A DNA stretch of 37,725 bases from positions 1-37,725 of the IMG/VR virus record IMGVR_UViG_3300035034_000608; one strand, written 5' to 3'. The notes beneath the pieces were generated by a model. That model was not told the DNA's origin, made no database searches, and was given only the letters and a program-made list of their open reading frames with translations. This DNA comes from a virus. Shown here one piece after another: positions 1 to 7,397 of the stretch (positions are counted from its first letter, which is position 1; every line of letters starts with the position of its first letter). The position numbers and the translations under genes were made by a program.

Positions 1-1
1 A

Positions 2-613
2 ATGATATATAATAAAGAGTCCTCCTTAAAAGGAGGTAGAAGATTGAGTTCTACTGGACCAAGAAATGTTCAGAGTAGGGCTTCTATAGTAAATAACGCT
101 TCTGAAGACATAAAAGAACTTAAAGCTGAAATAATTAAATTGGCTAATAGTAGTAATATAGTTTCTAGTGGTTATTCCCAGCAGCAAGTAGATGATATGT
201 TGAATGAGGCAATAGCAGAGGTTTCGATTGAGTTAGAAAAAAAATATATACAAAATATTAAACAACTTGAGTTAAAAATAGTAGAAATTACTACAACCAT
301 GGATAAAATGGAACTAGTTTTAGACAAGAAAGAGGCGGTACTTGAGTCTAAAGATAACATTATTTTAAGTTTAACTGATAAAATAACTAAGTTATCAAGT
401 TTAACAGGTAGCGCGCCTTCAATTAGTAATACTCAATCAGAAGAAGGATCTGATAGACCTTCTATGGATGATATATTTATTGACCCGTCTAAGAAAGGGG
501 CTGAAGATAAAATGGAATCTCATGTTAAAATTAAAGAGATTAAGTATAATTCTAATACTGAAGCTAACATAAATAAATTAAAAAATCTTATGGATAAATT
601 ACCTAAAAAATAG
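2..613 (+). CDS. Coiled-coil hypothetical protein upstream of actin-like gene
   Basis: I do not recognise this 203-residue protein. The N-terminal 30 residues are basic and Ser/Arg-rich, and residues about 63-133 read as a long charged heptad-type helix (coiled coil). The tail is acidic then Lys-rich, ending in KLPKK. There is no signal peptide or membrane segment. The ATG lies at the very edge of the window, so the true start could be further upstream. It ends 9 bases before the actin-like gene and is probably cotranscribed with it. Small coiled-coil or DNA-binding partners are often encoded next to prokaryotic actin-like filaments (ParR-type adaptors), so a filament partner role is a reasonable inference from context only. 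Confidence 0.75.
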   Translation: MIYNKESSLKGGRRLSSTGPRNVQSRASIVNNASEDIKELKAEIIKLANSSNIVSSGYSQQQVDDMLNEAIAEVSIELEKKYIQNIKQLELKIVEITTTMDKMELVLDKKEAVLESKDNIILSLTDKITKLSSLTGSAPSISNTQSEEGSDRPSMDDIFIDPSKKGAEDKMESHVKIKEIKYNSNTEANINKLKNLMDKLPKK

Positions 614-622
614 GAGATATAA

Positions 623-1675
623 ATGACTGAAGAAAATGAAGCTGTTGGTGTGGTTGTAGAAGTTCCAACTACACAAGCACTGATACATAAAGGACTAGAT
701 GTGGGAACTAATCTTCTAATTGCATCTAGTATGGATACAGAAGGAAATCCAATATTCAAAATGCAACGTGATGCATTCTATAGACTAGTACCTAAATCAG
801 AAGTTAATAGTAACGCTATTAAAATGTCGTTGGATAAAAGAGATGCTGACTATATTATAGATACAGATGGATCATTTATAGTGATAGGAGATGATGCATT
901 AGATATTGCTATAGAGCGTAGAGGAGTTGCTGAAAGACCTCTTAGTCAGGGGGTTATTAGCCCTAAGTCAAAAAAATCATTGCCAATAATTAAATTAATT
1001 ATTAAAAATTTATTAGGCGAAGCTGTTCCTGGTTCAAAGGTAGTATATAGCGTACCTGCCGCTCCTATTGACAGTGACTTTGACATTCTTTATCATACGG
1101 AAATTATTAATCAGTATCTTGGAAGTTTGGGCTATGCCCCACAGCCTATTAATGAAGCATTCGCTATAGCACTTTCTGAATTAATTGATGATGGGTTGGT
1201 CGGTATTGCTGTTAGTTTTGGGGCTGGGATGGCTAACTGCATTGTGATAGTAGATGGCGACCCTTTACTAGAATTCTCTATGACCAAGTCTGGTGATTTT
1301 ATAGATAGCTCAGTTGGACGCGCGTTAGATATATCTCCGTCTCTTGTACTACAAGAAAAAGAAGCTGGAACTGATTTATATAATCCTAAAGGTGATATAG
1401 CTGATGCAATTTGTGTTTACTACAATAATGTTATTAAATACACTATAGAGAATATAGCTTATGAGTTAAAAAAGAATAGTAAAAAACTTCCAGTATTTAA
1501 AGATGGAATACCTCTGGTAGTATCTGGAGGCTTAGCACTAGCTGAAGGTTTTGTTAGAAGAGTAGAAGAACAACTAGCTAAAACAGAGTTACCTATAAAG
1601 ATATCGGAAGTAAGATTAGCAGCTTCTCCACTAACTTCTGTGGCTAATGGTGCTTTATTGGCGGCTAATTTATAA
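623..1675 (+). CDS. Actin-like ATPase (phage cytoskeletal/segregation-type protein)
   Basis: The 350-residue protein has the order of motifs of the actin/Hsp70 ATPase fold. The phosphate-1 loop is GLDVGTN (residues 24-30). A connect-1-like segment has SVPAAPID and INEAFAIA (143-183). The phosphate-2 loop is SFGAGMAN (198-205), the adenosine loop is PLVVSGGLALAEGF (297-310), and connect-2 is ANGALLAA (341-348). The phosphate-2 loop lacks the usual leading Asp, having Ser198 instead. I recall the SFG-x-GM pattern from a little-studied cellular actin-like family, but cannot check this. Known phage actin-like proteins form filaments that position or segregate DNA, which is the likeliest role here. 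The start has an SD (GGAG) directly upstream, and the coiled-coil gene before it may be its partner. Confidence 0.8.
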   Translation: MTEENEAVGVVVEVPTTQALIHKGLDVGTNLLIASSMDTEGNPIFKMQRDAFYRLVPKSEVNSNAIKMSLDKRDADYIIDTDGSFIVIGDDALDIAIERRGVAERPLSQGVISPKSKKSLPIIKLIIKNLLGEAVPGSKVVYSVPAAPIDSDFDILYHTEIINQYLGSLGYAPQPINEAFAIALSELIDDGLVGIAVSFGAGMANCIVIVDGDPLLEFSMTKSGDFIDSSVGRALDISPSLVLQEKEAGTDLYNPKGDIADAICVYYNNVIKYTIENIAYELKKNSKKLPVFKDGIPLVVSGGLALAEGFVRRVEEQLAKTELPIKISEVRLAASPLTSVANGALLAANL

Positions 1676-1677
1676 AC

Positions 1678-1693
1678 ATTAATGTAACCTCTA
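1678..1693 (+). repeat. Direct repeat copy 1 (ATTAATGTAACCTCTA)
   Basis: This 16-base motif begins 2 bases after the actin-like stop codon and recurs with one mismatch at 3160-3175, again 2 bases after a stop codon. The two copies bracket the endolysin plus HNH gene pair. Confidence 0.5.
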
Positions 1694-1713
1694 AATCAGC
1701 AGGAGATAGAAAT

Positions 1714-2115
1714 ATGCCAGAGTTTGGAAAAAGATCTAAAAGAAATCTTGAAACAACTGATGTAGCTCTACAAAGATTATTTAATGAGATTATTAAGTAT
1801 TACGATTGTAGTGTTATATGCGGGCATAGAGAGCAAACGGAACAAGATAATGCATTTAATTCTGGACGTTCTAAAGTAAAGTGGCCTAATAGTAACCACA
1901 ATACATTTCCATCTAAAGCAGTTGATGTAACTCCGTATTATGTAGGGGAGGGTATCCCTTGGGAGAGTAAAGAAAAATTTGTACTTTTTGCGGGGTTTGT
2001 TCTTGGCGTAGCATCACAGATGGGTATAAATATTCGATGGGGAGGCGACTGGTCTTCTAATAGGAAAATGAATAATAAATTCTTCGACGGACCTCATTTT
2101 GAGTTAGTAGAGTGA
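1714..2115 (+). CDS. Endolysin, M15-family L-alanyl-D-glutamate peptidase type
   Basis: This 133-residue protein is a compact peptidase of the VanY/M15 fold used by phages to cut the L-Ala-D-Glu bond in peptidoglycan stems during lysis. The zinc ligands are visible: H62 and D71 in the SNHNTFPSKAVDV segment, the common phage variant of the SxHxxGxAxD signature, and H128 in GPHFEL. W109-GGDW near residue 112 is also typical. There is no signal peptide, so export would need a holin, which I do not see in the window. The SD is AGGAG at about 1701-1705. An HNH homing gene begins one base after its stop codon. Confidence 0.88.
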   Translation: MPEFGKRSKRNLETTDVALQRLFNEIIKYYDCSVICGHREQTEQDNAFNSGRSKVKWPNSNHNTFPSKAVDVTPYYVGEGIPWESKEKFVLFAGFVLGVASQMGINIRWGGDWSSNRKMNNKFFDGPHFELVE

Positions 2116-2116
2116 T

Positions 2117-3157
2117 ATGTCTAAAAAGCTTACTATAGAATATGTAAAAAGTTCTTTTGAGTCTGAAGGATATAAATTATTAGCTACTAGTTATACAAAC
2201 TCAGCTACGTTGTTAGAATATATTTGTCCTAAAGGGCATAAATATAAAATATCGTGGAATAAATGGCAAACTGGAAGAAGATGTTCTTATTGTAATCCTA
2301 ATGGTAGAGTAAGAAGAAGAACAATCGAGAGTATAAGGAAAGCTTTTGCTGACGAGGGGTATGTTTTATTAACCTCTGAATATATAAATTGTTCTGAAAA
2401 ATTAGATTATATATGTCCAAATGGTCATAAGTATAGTACTTCTTGGGATGCTTGGAGTTCTAAAAATAGTAGATGTGCTATATGTAGTAATAATGCCAAG
2501 TTAACTACTGATGATGTGTTTGAGTTACTAGCGTCAGAGGGTTATGTGCTATTAAATAAATATAAAAATGCTTTTTCTAATTTAAAAGTTAAATGCCCCA
2601 AAGGTCATATTAGAAATATTACTTGGGCAAATTGGAGTAACGGTAATAGGTGCTCAGTGTGCTCTGGTAAAGTTAGACACAATGTAGAGTATATAAAAGA
2701 TGAGTTTAGTAAAGTAGGATATACTTTACTGTCTACTGAATATAGAAATGGAAAACAGAAATTAAAATACATATGTGATAATGGACATACTAATTATGTG
2801 ACTTGGAATAATTTTAGTCAAGGTAATAGATGCCCTACATGTTATATTAATAATTATTTTGGATCAAACACTCCGAATTGGAGAGGTGGTATTACATTTG
2901 ACCCTTATTGTGAGGCGTGGAAGGATAAAGAATATAAACAAGGTATTATGGATCGTGATGGGAACGTGTGTCTAAATCCTGTTTGTTGGAATAGGGACAA
3001 GGTACTAACAATCCATCATATAGATTATAATAAAAAGAATTGTAAACCAAGTAATTTAATAACGGTATGTCGCTCTTGTAATTCAAGGGCTAATAAAGAT
3101 AGAGAGTGGCATAAGTCTTGGTATCAGGCTATATTAAATAATAGATATAAAATATAA
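2117..3157 (+). CDS. Free-standing HNH homing endonuclease with four zinc repeats
   Basis: The 346-residue protein has four tandem modules of about 55 residues. Each has a helix, then GYxLL, then CPxGH, then WxxW and a closing RCxxC, which reads as a treble-clef-like zinc unit resembling the DUF723/DUF4379 pattern. A linker with NWRGGI follows, then a C-terminal HNH nuclease with CLNPVC, IHHID, SNLI and CRSCN. Such enzymes cut intron-less or HEG-less alleles so that the gene is copied in by repair. It starts immediately after the endolysin stop with no good SD of its own, so translation is probably coupled. Close relatives lie at 23034, 26190 and, deleted, at 13983. Confidence 0.9.
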   Translation: MSKKLTIEYVKSSFESEGYKLLATSYTNSATLLEYICPKGHKYKISWNKWQTGRRCSYCNPNGRVRRRTIESIRKAFADEGYVLLTSEYINCSEKLDYICPNGHKYSTSWDAWSSKNSRCAICSNNAKLTTDDVFELLASEGYVLLNKYKNAFSNLKVKCPKGHIRNITWANWSNGNRCSVCSGKVRHNVEYIKDEFSKVGYTLLSTEYRNGKQKLKYICDNGHTNYVTWNNFSQGNRCPTCYINNYFGSNTPNWRGGITFDPYCEAWKDKEYKQGIMDRDGNVCLNPVCWNRDKVLTIHHIDYNKKNCKPSNLITVCRSCNSRANKDREWHKSWYQAILNNRYKI

Positions 3158-3159
3158 CT

Positions 3160-3175
3160 ATTAATGTAACTTCTA
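3160..3175 (+). repeat. Direct repeat copy 2 (ATTAATGTAACTTCTA)
   Basis: This is the second copy of the motif at 1678-1693, with 15 of 16 bases identical. It starts 2 bases after the HNH stop codon. Confidence 0.5.
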
Positions 3176-3196
3176 GATGTATAGTGGTAAAATATT

Positions 3197-3224
3197 TTGA
3201 TTAAATTAAAATAAGAATTATAAT
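3197..3224 (+). promoter_or_regulatory. Candidate sigma-70-type promoter for the cold-shock gene
   Basis: TTGATT (3197-3202) is followed after 16 bases by a perfect TATAAT (3219-3224) in the 135-base gap before the cold-shock gene. The region is very AT-rich, so chance matches are possible. Transcription would start inside the following palindrome. Confidence 0.4.
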
Positions 3225-3255
3225 TACTAATCATTATGGCCACAATGACTAGTAA
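3224..3255 (+). promoter_or_regulatory. 32-base imperfect palindrome in cold-shock gene leader
   Basis: A 32-base inverted repeat is centred on TGGCCA, with 14 of 16 pairs matching and two A-C mismatches. It starts at the last base of the candidate -10 box and lies about 40 bases before the start codon. It could be an operator for a dimeric regulator or a leader-RNA hairpin. Confidence 0.5.
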
Positions 3256-3292
3256 AAACTAAAATAAAATTAAAAAATGGAGAATAATTAAC

Positions 3293-3508
3293 ATGGTAGA
3301 AAAGATTGATGGAATTGTAAAATGGTTTAATAATGACAGAGGGTATGGATTTGTCTACGAGGAAGAAATGGATACAGAGGAGTATTTTGTTCATTATAGT
3401 GCTATAAATGTATCAGGGTATAAAACTTTGACTGATGGACAAGCAGTTACGTTTGCGTTGAAAATTACCGATAAAGGTACTCAAGCAATAGATGTAACAC
3501 CTGTATAG
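3293..3508 (+). CDS. Cold-shock domain protein (CspA-like)
   Basis: This 71-residue protein is the length of a single cold-shock domain. It contains the expected VKWFNNDRGYGFV region holding RNP1 (RGYGFV) and an RNP2-type segment (EYFVHYSAI), followed by GQAVTFAL, which matches the usual GQ-V-F strand. Members bind single-stranded RNA or DNA and melt secondary structure, affecting translation and antitermination. There is an acidic insertion (EEEMDTEE) between RNP1 and RNP2. The SD is GGAG at about 3280. It has its own leader with a palindrome and a candidate promoter, suggesting independent control. Confidence 0.92.
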   Translation: MVEKIDGIVKWFNNDRGYGFVYEEEMDTEEYFVHYSAINVSGYKTLTDGQAVTFALKITDKGTQAIDVTPV

Positions 3509-3549
3509 TAACTAATTAATAATAACACTAACTAGTTTAAAATAAATAG

Positions 3550-3575
3550 GGGCTTTAACTAGTAGCCCGTTAAAG
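3550..3575 (+). promoter_or_regulatory. Two mutually exclusive leader hairpins over a ribosome site
   Basis: Stem A pairs GGGCT (3550-3554) with AGCCC (3564-3568). Stem B pairs CTTTAAC (3553-3559) with GTTAAAG (3569-3575). They share bases and cannot form together. Stem B covers most of the SD AAAGGA (3572-3577) of the gene starting at 3586, while stem A leaves it free. This is a candidate translational switch; it could alternatively act as an end signal for the cold-shock transcript. Confidence 0.4.
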
Positions 3576-3585
3576 GATAAAAATA

Positions 3586-4302
3586 ATGTACGGTAATAAT
3601 TTTATAGTAGTGATTAAGCATAAGGGTAAAGTATTAAGAGAATTCAATAATAATGTAGTACGATTACCATTTGGTTCAGACTACTCTCTTTTATTAAAAA
3701 ATAAAGAAAGTAGAAAGGCACTCGTAGAGGTGAAAGTCGACGGTCAGGATGTTTTAAATGGTAATAGTATAATAATTGATCCTAACGGGTCTACAGAATT
3801 AAAAGGATTTATGAATGGATTAAAAGTTACTAATAAATTTAGATTTATAGAGCGTACTGAGTCTATATCTAAATTTAGAGGTAATTTAATAGAGGATGGT
3901 TTGATAGAAGTAACTTATAGGTTTGAGGAACGAGAGTTTACTAGCCAGACTAGATCTTCTTTTTTTAAAGAGACTGGTATTTGTTATGGTAACTTTTGTG
4001 ATCCTCTTGCTTATTCTGCAAATAAATTTGAATCTATTGTGTCTGACTATAATGAGTCCGAAAATGCCGTAGGTATCACAGTCCCTGGTAAAGAGATTTT
4101 TCAAGGGTTTGTTACTGGGGCTATTGGTAAGTTAGAGCTTTTTCCATACACAATTATACTAAACCTTAAAGGTGAGGTTAAAAGAAAAAAAATACAAAAA
4201 CCTATTACTGTTAAAACTAAAGTTACTTGCCCAACCTGTGGCCATCGTTGGAAAAGTAATATTAAGTACTGCGGTAATTGTTCAACAAGCTTACGCTATT
4301 AA
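3586..4302 (+). CDS. Conserved virion-type protein with C-terminal zinc ribbon
   Basis: The 238-residue protein has a beta-rich N-terminal domain with the pattern VEVKVDGQDVLNG, then an acidic loop, then GFMNG and NKFRF. I associate that arrangement with uncharacterised proteins seen in large phages and bacterial viruses. The C-terminus is a clear zinc ribbon: CPTCGHRW followed by CGNC at about residues 215-232. There is no signal peptide or membrane helix. Its function is not known. The start is preceded by AAAGGA inside a structured leader. It lies between the cold-shock gene and a small helical protein. Confidence 0.8.
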   Translation: MYGNNFIVVIKHKGKVLREFNNNVVRLPFGSDYSLLLKNKESRKALVEVKVDGQDVLNGNSIIIDPNGSTELKGFMNGLKVTNKFRFIERTESISKFRGNLIEDGLIEVTYRFEEREFTSQTRSSFFKETGICYGNFCDPLAYSANKFESIVSDYNESENAVGITVPGKEIFQGFVTGAIGKLELFPYTIILNLKGEVKRKKIQKPITVKTKVTCPTCGHRWKSNIKYCGNCSTSLRY

Positions 4303-4315
4303 ACAATAGGAGATT

Positions 4316-4720
4316 ATGTACTTACGAGAAAAATTAGATGAACGTATATTATTAAAACAAAAAATAAACGAGCTCAGGAGAAAATTATCTTCTGGGCTTG
4401 TAAATGAGATAGAAGCTAATGGTATTGTAGTTGTGTTATTAAATTATATTAATAAATTACAAACTATAAATTTAATATTAATTCAGGCTAATACACAGTC
4501 TAAGATTAGTATAGGAGATACTGAAGTAACTCTTAGTACTGCTATTGAACTCAGAGAAGCTATAGAATTAAAAGTAGCTGTTATTACGGAACTTATTGGT
4601 TCTGATAATAAAAGTTTGGATATAATAACTTTACAAAAACAAAGGGACGGTTTATTGCACGAGTTTGTTAGTATTGATAGCGCTATTAGACAGCTTGATT
4701 GGAGAGTAACTATTGATTAA
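4316..4720 (+). CDS. Small helical hypothetical protein
   Basis: I do not recognise this 134-residue protein. It is almost entirely predicted helix with charged heptads at the N-terminus (LDERILLKQKINELRRKL) and the C-terminus (LQKQRDGLLHEFVS). This suggests a helical bundle or coiled-coil oligomer. The SD AGGAG is 7 bases before the ATG. It is in the same transcript as its neighbours. Confidence 0.75.
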   Translation: MYLREKLDERILLKQKINELRRKLSSGLVNEIEANGIVVVLLNYINKLQTINLILIQANTQSKISIGDTEVTLSTAIELREAIELKVAVITELIGSDNKSLDIITLQKQRDGLLHEFVSIDSAIRQLDWRVTID

Positions 4721-4735
4721 TATAAAGGAGTACCT

Positions 4736-4825
4736 ATGGAAAACGCCTATGATAAGCAAGCACTAAGTGGTATAAAAGATTGGGATACATTTTGTAGTGT
4801 AATTAGACTTTTAAAAAATAAATAA
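4736..4825 (+). CDS. 29-residue small protein
   Basis: A short frame reads MENAYDKQALSGIKDWDTF and ends in a Lys-rich tail (29 residues). It has a strong SD (AAAGGAG, 4724-4730) 5 bases before the ATG, and it fits exactly between two genes. The codon use looks like its neighbours. Nothing is known about its function. Confidence 0.5.
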   Translation: MENAYDKQALSGIKDWDTFCSVIRLLKNK

Positions 4826-4834
4826 GGAATTAAA

Positions 4835-5422
4835 ATGGCTCTAATAGTTATAAGCTCTAAGGCTAGATGTGGAAAAGACACCTTAGGTAAAATGTTACAA
4901 GATGTAATGGATGCTAATTATTTTATTATGGGTTACGCTAATAATCTTAAAGAAAGGTTAGCTAACGATTTTGGTTTAAGCTCCGCCCAATTGTATGGTG
5001 ACTTAAAGGAAGTACCTGATAAGAGGTATCCTAAAACTCTACTTGATAACGACTTATCTGAGATAGAGTATTGGACTCCAAGAGAGATTATGCAGTATAT
5101 GGGTACTGAAGCTTATAGAACTATAGATAATAAGTTTTGGATAAAACAGTTATTTAATCATATAGACAGTAGTGGTCTTAAAAATGTTATTATCACCGAT
5201 GGTAGATTCCCTGACGAAATTAAAGCTGTTACAGATCGTGGAGGTTACCATATAAAAATAAATAGAAATCATGATATTAAAATACATAATACTCAGCATA
5301 CCTCAGAGACATCTCTTGATGACTTTTGTGATGCCGATTTTGTGGTAGATAATAATGGTACATTAGATGAATTGAAATTAAAAGCTTTAGAAATTAAAAA
5401 GGAGATTGAAAATGAAAGATAG
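4835..5422 (+). CDS. Deoxynucleoside monophosphate kinase
   Basis: The 195-residue protein begins with a P-loop (SSKARCGKDT, G13-K14-D15-T16) of the GxxxxGKDT type found in phage dNMP kinases such as T4 gp1. It goes on with a lid-like segment (TPREIMQYMGTEAYR) and IITDGRFPDE, which resembles the substrate-binding DxRxxxE element of this family. It would phosphorylate dNMPs to dNDPs with ATP in the cytoplasm, feeding the DNA precursor supply during replication. The C-terminal end overlaps the next gene by 11 bases. Confidence 0.85.
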   Translation: MALIVISSKARCGKDTLGKMLQDVMDANYFIMGYANNLKERLANDFGLSSAQLYGDLKEVPDKRYPKTLLDNDLSEIEYWTPREIMQYMGTEAYRTIDNKFWIKQLFNHIDSSGLKNVIITDGRFPDEIKAVTDRGGYHIKINRNHDIKIHNTQHTSETSLDDFCDADFVVDNNGTLDELKLKALEIKKEIENER

Positions 5423-5804
5423 TAACTTTAATGTAGGTATTGATGTTAAAACGGTTAAGAATGCTGTTATTAGTAGATACAGTGATGGATATAATTACGC
5501 TAGTATCTCTTCTAAAATGGGTGATAATGAGTATATGAGTGTGCACTATGAGTGGAGTGGGAAACAAATTCCTGAGTTTGCACTAAATGTTATGGAAATC
5601 ATGAAATCAATAGGTAAGGAAGAATCATCTAAAGATAATGATTATGCAGCTTCTTTGGAAAGGGCTGGGAACTTTTTTATCGAGCAAGCAGCTAAAATGA
5701 AAGAGGATAAGAAAGATAAGAAAGATAATAAAGATATGGAAGACGAAGAAGATGATGATTTTCCTTTTAAGAAAAATAAAAAAGATGATAAGAAAAAAAA
5801 GTAA
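5412..5804 (+). CDS. Hypothetical protein with highly charged Lys/Asp tail
   Basis: I choose the ATG at 5412 because GGAG (5401-5404) sits 7 bases upstream. A TTG at 5406 would be too close to that SD. The 130-residue protein has a folded-looking N-terminal part with YxxYxS-type beta strands. Its last 40 residues consist almost wholly of Lys, Asp and Glu, surely disordered. No family is recognised. The polyampholyte tail could bind nucleic acid or a basic/acidic partner. Confidence 0.75.
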   Translation: MKDSNFNVGIDVKTVKNAVISRYSDGYNYASISSKMGDNEYMSVHYEWSGKQIPEFALNVMEIMKSIGKEESSKDNDYAASLERAGNFFIEQAAKMKEDKKDKKDNKDMEDEEDDDFPFKKNKKDDKKKK

Positions 5805-5832
5805 TTAATTATGTGAATAAAGGGGGAGTATA

Positions 5833-6078
5833 ATGCCAATTAGTGAAAATGAATTTAGAGAACCCCAACTAAGTAGATACCGAGAAAGATACCCTATTAG
5901 TTATAATAAAAATGATAGGTGGACTGCTACAGTAGTTAATCCTAAAATAGCTCAAGGCAGATCGCATAGTATAGATGGTAGTGGTTGGAAACAACCAGGG
6001 TACAACCCTAATCACAATTCTACATCTATCGAAAGAATTAATTTAACTACGGATGATTTACAACTTCGTCCGTACTAG
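5833..6078 (+). CDS. Small hypothetical protein
   Basis: This 81-residue protein is rich in Arg, Asn, Pro and Tyr (for example SRYRERYPISY), with no recognised domain, signal or membrane segment. A strong purine SD (GGGGGAG) precedes the ATG. It may be a minor structural or DNA-binding protein, but nothing decides this. Confidence 0.7.
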   Translation: MPISENEFREPQLSRYRERYPISYNKNDRWTATVVNPKIAQGRSHSIDGSGWKQPGYNPNHNSTSIERINLTTDDLQLRPY

Positions 6079-6093
6079 TATTTGGAGAATTAA

Positions 6094-6663
6094 ATGAGAA
6101 GTAAACAAAGAGAAGAGATGTTTGAAGCTGAATTAGCACTAATAACTGATTCTAATATTAGAGAATTTACTAAATTATGTTTAGCATTAGCTCCTGATTA
6201 TATTTTTACAGATTGTCCTGCTAGTTCTACTGGTAAGTATCACCCTCTAAATGAATTGAGTTGGGATGGTACTATTATACACACTAAAAAAGTATTTCAT
6301 ATAGCTTACGCTCTAACTAGAGCCCTTGCTATAGACAGTAATCGTGATGCTGTTTTAAGTGCTTGTATAATTCATGATTTATTAAAACGCGGAAAGGAAA
6401 AAACCAGCTGGACCTTAAAAAATCATCCTAGATTAGCGGCTGATTTGGTTATGGAGGTACAGAGAGACACTCAATTACTAACTGAAGAAGATTATAACAT
6501 AATTTATGGTAGTGTTTATTATCACTATGGTCCTTGGACTACTAAAGCTTTTGCTAAGCCTATGACTGAATATACTTTACCAGAACTTTGTGTTTATATA
6601 AGTGATTATATAGGGTCTAAAAAGTTCTTAGACGTTCAATATAAGGATATAAAACATGAGTAG
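6094..6663 (+). CDS. HD-domain phosphohydrolase
   Basis: The 189-residue protein has the metal ligands of the HD superfamily: H63/H69 in the first helix pair, the H94-D95 doublet in CIIHDLLKRG, and later H111 and H144. HD proteins hydrolyse phosphate esters of nucleotides or cyclic/alarmone nucleotides. Next to a dNMP kinase, a role in nucleotide turnover is plausible, but the substrate cannot be read from the sequence. An alternative is hydrolysis of a signalling nucleotide. The gene overlaps the next by 8 bases. Confidence 0.85.
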   Translation: MRSKQREEMFEAELALITDSNIREFTKLCLALAPDYIFTDCPASSTGKYHPLNELSWDGTIIHTKKVFHIAYALTRALAIDSNRDAVLSACIIHDLLKRGKEKTSWTLKNHPRLAADLVMEVQRDTQLLTEEDYNIIYGSVYYHYGPWTTKAFAKPMTEYTLPELCVYISDYIGSKKFLDVQYKDIKHE

Positions 6664-7069
6664 AGTTAATAAGAGTAGTACTGAGTATCTAGATAGTTTG
6701 TTACTTGAGGGTGAAGGTTTAGTGGTTAGAGATGTAATGGATGCATTTAAAGGTTACTGTGGTCTATTTTCTTTTGTGTTAAGTATTTCTCAGATGGATA
6801 ATTTAAGTAATAGTAAAAAAATAACACTAATAAAAGAAATACTAGATTCTTCAATGCTTTTTATGGTAAGGAAATATAAGGCTAACTTAGAAGTATATAA
6901 TAGAATTATAGAGGATAGACCTGAACCTGGGAAAAGGTTTAATGACTCAGTAGTAGTTCCTTTAAAATTACAAGAGGATTATGAGTTAGGGATAGAGGAA
7001 GCTAAGCAGCTTTTGTATATAGAGATAGAAGATATTTTAAAAATTCTAAATATAGATCTCGAAAGTTGA
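6656..7069 (+). CDS. Helical hypothetical protein
   Basis: I do not recognise this 137-residue protein. It is mostly helical with alternating charged and Leu/Ile residues, and ends in an acidic segment (EIEDILKILNIDLES). Its start overlaps the HD gene, which suggests translational coupling. It could be a structural or assembly protein of the packaging block, but there is no motif to show it. Confidence 0.72.
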   Translation: MSRVNKSSTEYLDSLLLEGEGLVVRDVMDAFKGYCGLFSFVLSISQMDNLSNSKKITLIKEILDSSMLFMVRKYKANLEVYNRIIEDRPEPGKRFNDSVVVPLKLQEDYELGIEEAKQLLYIEIEDILKILNIDLES

Positions 7070-7082
7070 ACAGGAGAAGTAT

Positions 7083-7397
7083 ATGAATAAAGATAATACA
7101 TTTGGTAGTTTAGGTACAGGGGAATTAAGACCTGGGCAAACGCCTAGAAGATGGGAACCGGAAGGAGGGGTTACTAAACTAAATGAGAAAATACATAAAG
7201 AGAGTAAGTTTGCAGATCATTATAAAAACTTACCGTTTGAGTTTAGAAAACCGTTAAAATCTAAAGGGAGATCTTCCGTTATTAGGTGTGATAATTGTGG
7301 TAAAATACTTTATGGAACGACTGCTACTGTAGGTGTAATATGTAGTGGTTGTAATAAATTTTCTTCAGTATCGGAGGTAACTTATGAAACCGATTAG
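7083..7397 (+). CDS. Small protein with C-terminal zinc ribbon
   Basis: The 104-residue protein has a disordered Gly/Pro/Glu-rich N-terminus and a C-terminal zinc knuckle pair: CDNCGK about residue 69 and CSGCNK about residue 90. The spacing is that of a small rubredoxin-like ribbon. Such ribbons in phage late regions may bind nucleic acid or stabilise a virion protein. It overlaps the next gene by 14 bases, just before the terminase block. Confidence 0.75.
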   Translation: MNKDNTFGSLGTGELRPGQTPRRWEPEGGVTKLNEKIHKESKFADHYKNLPFEFRKPLKSKGRSSVIRCDNCGKILYGTTATVGVICSGCNKFSSVSEVTYETD

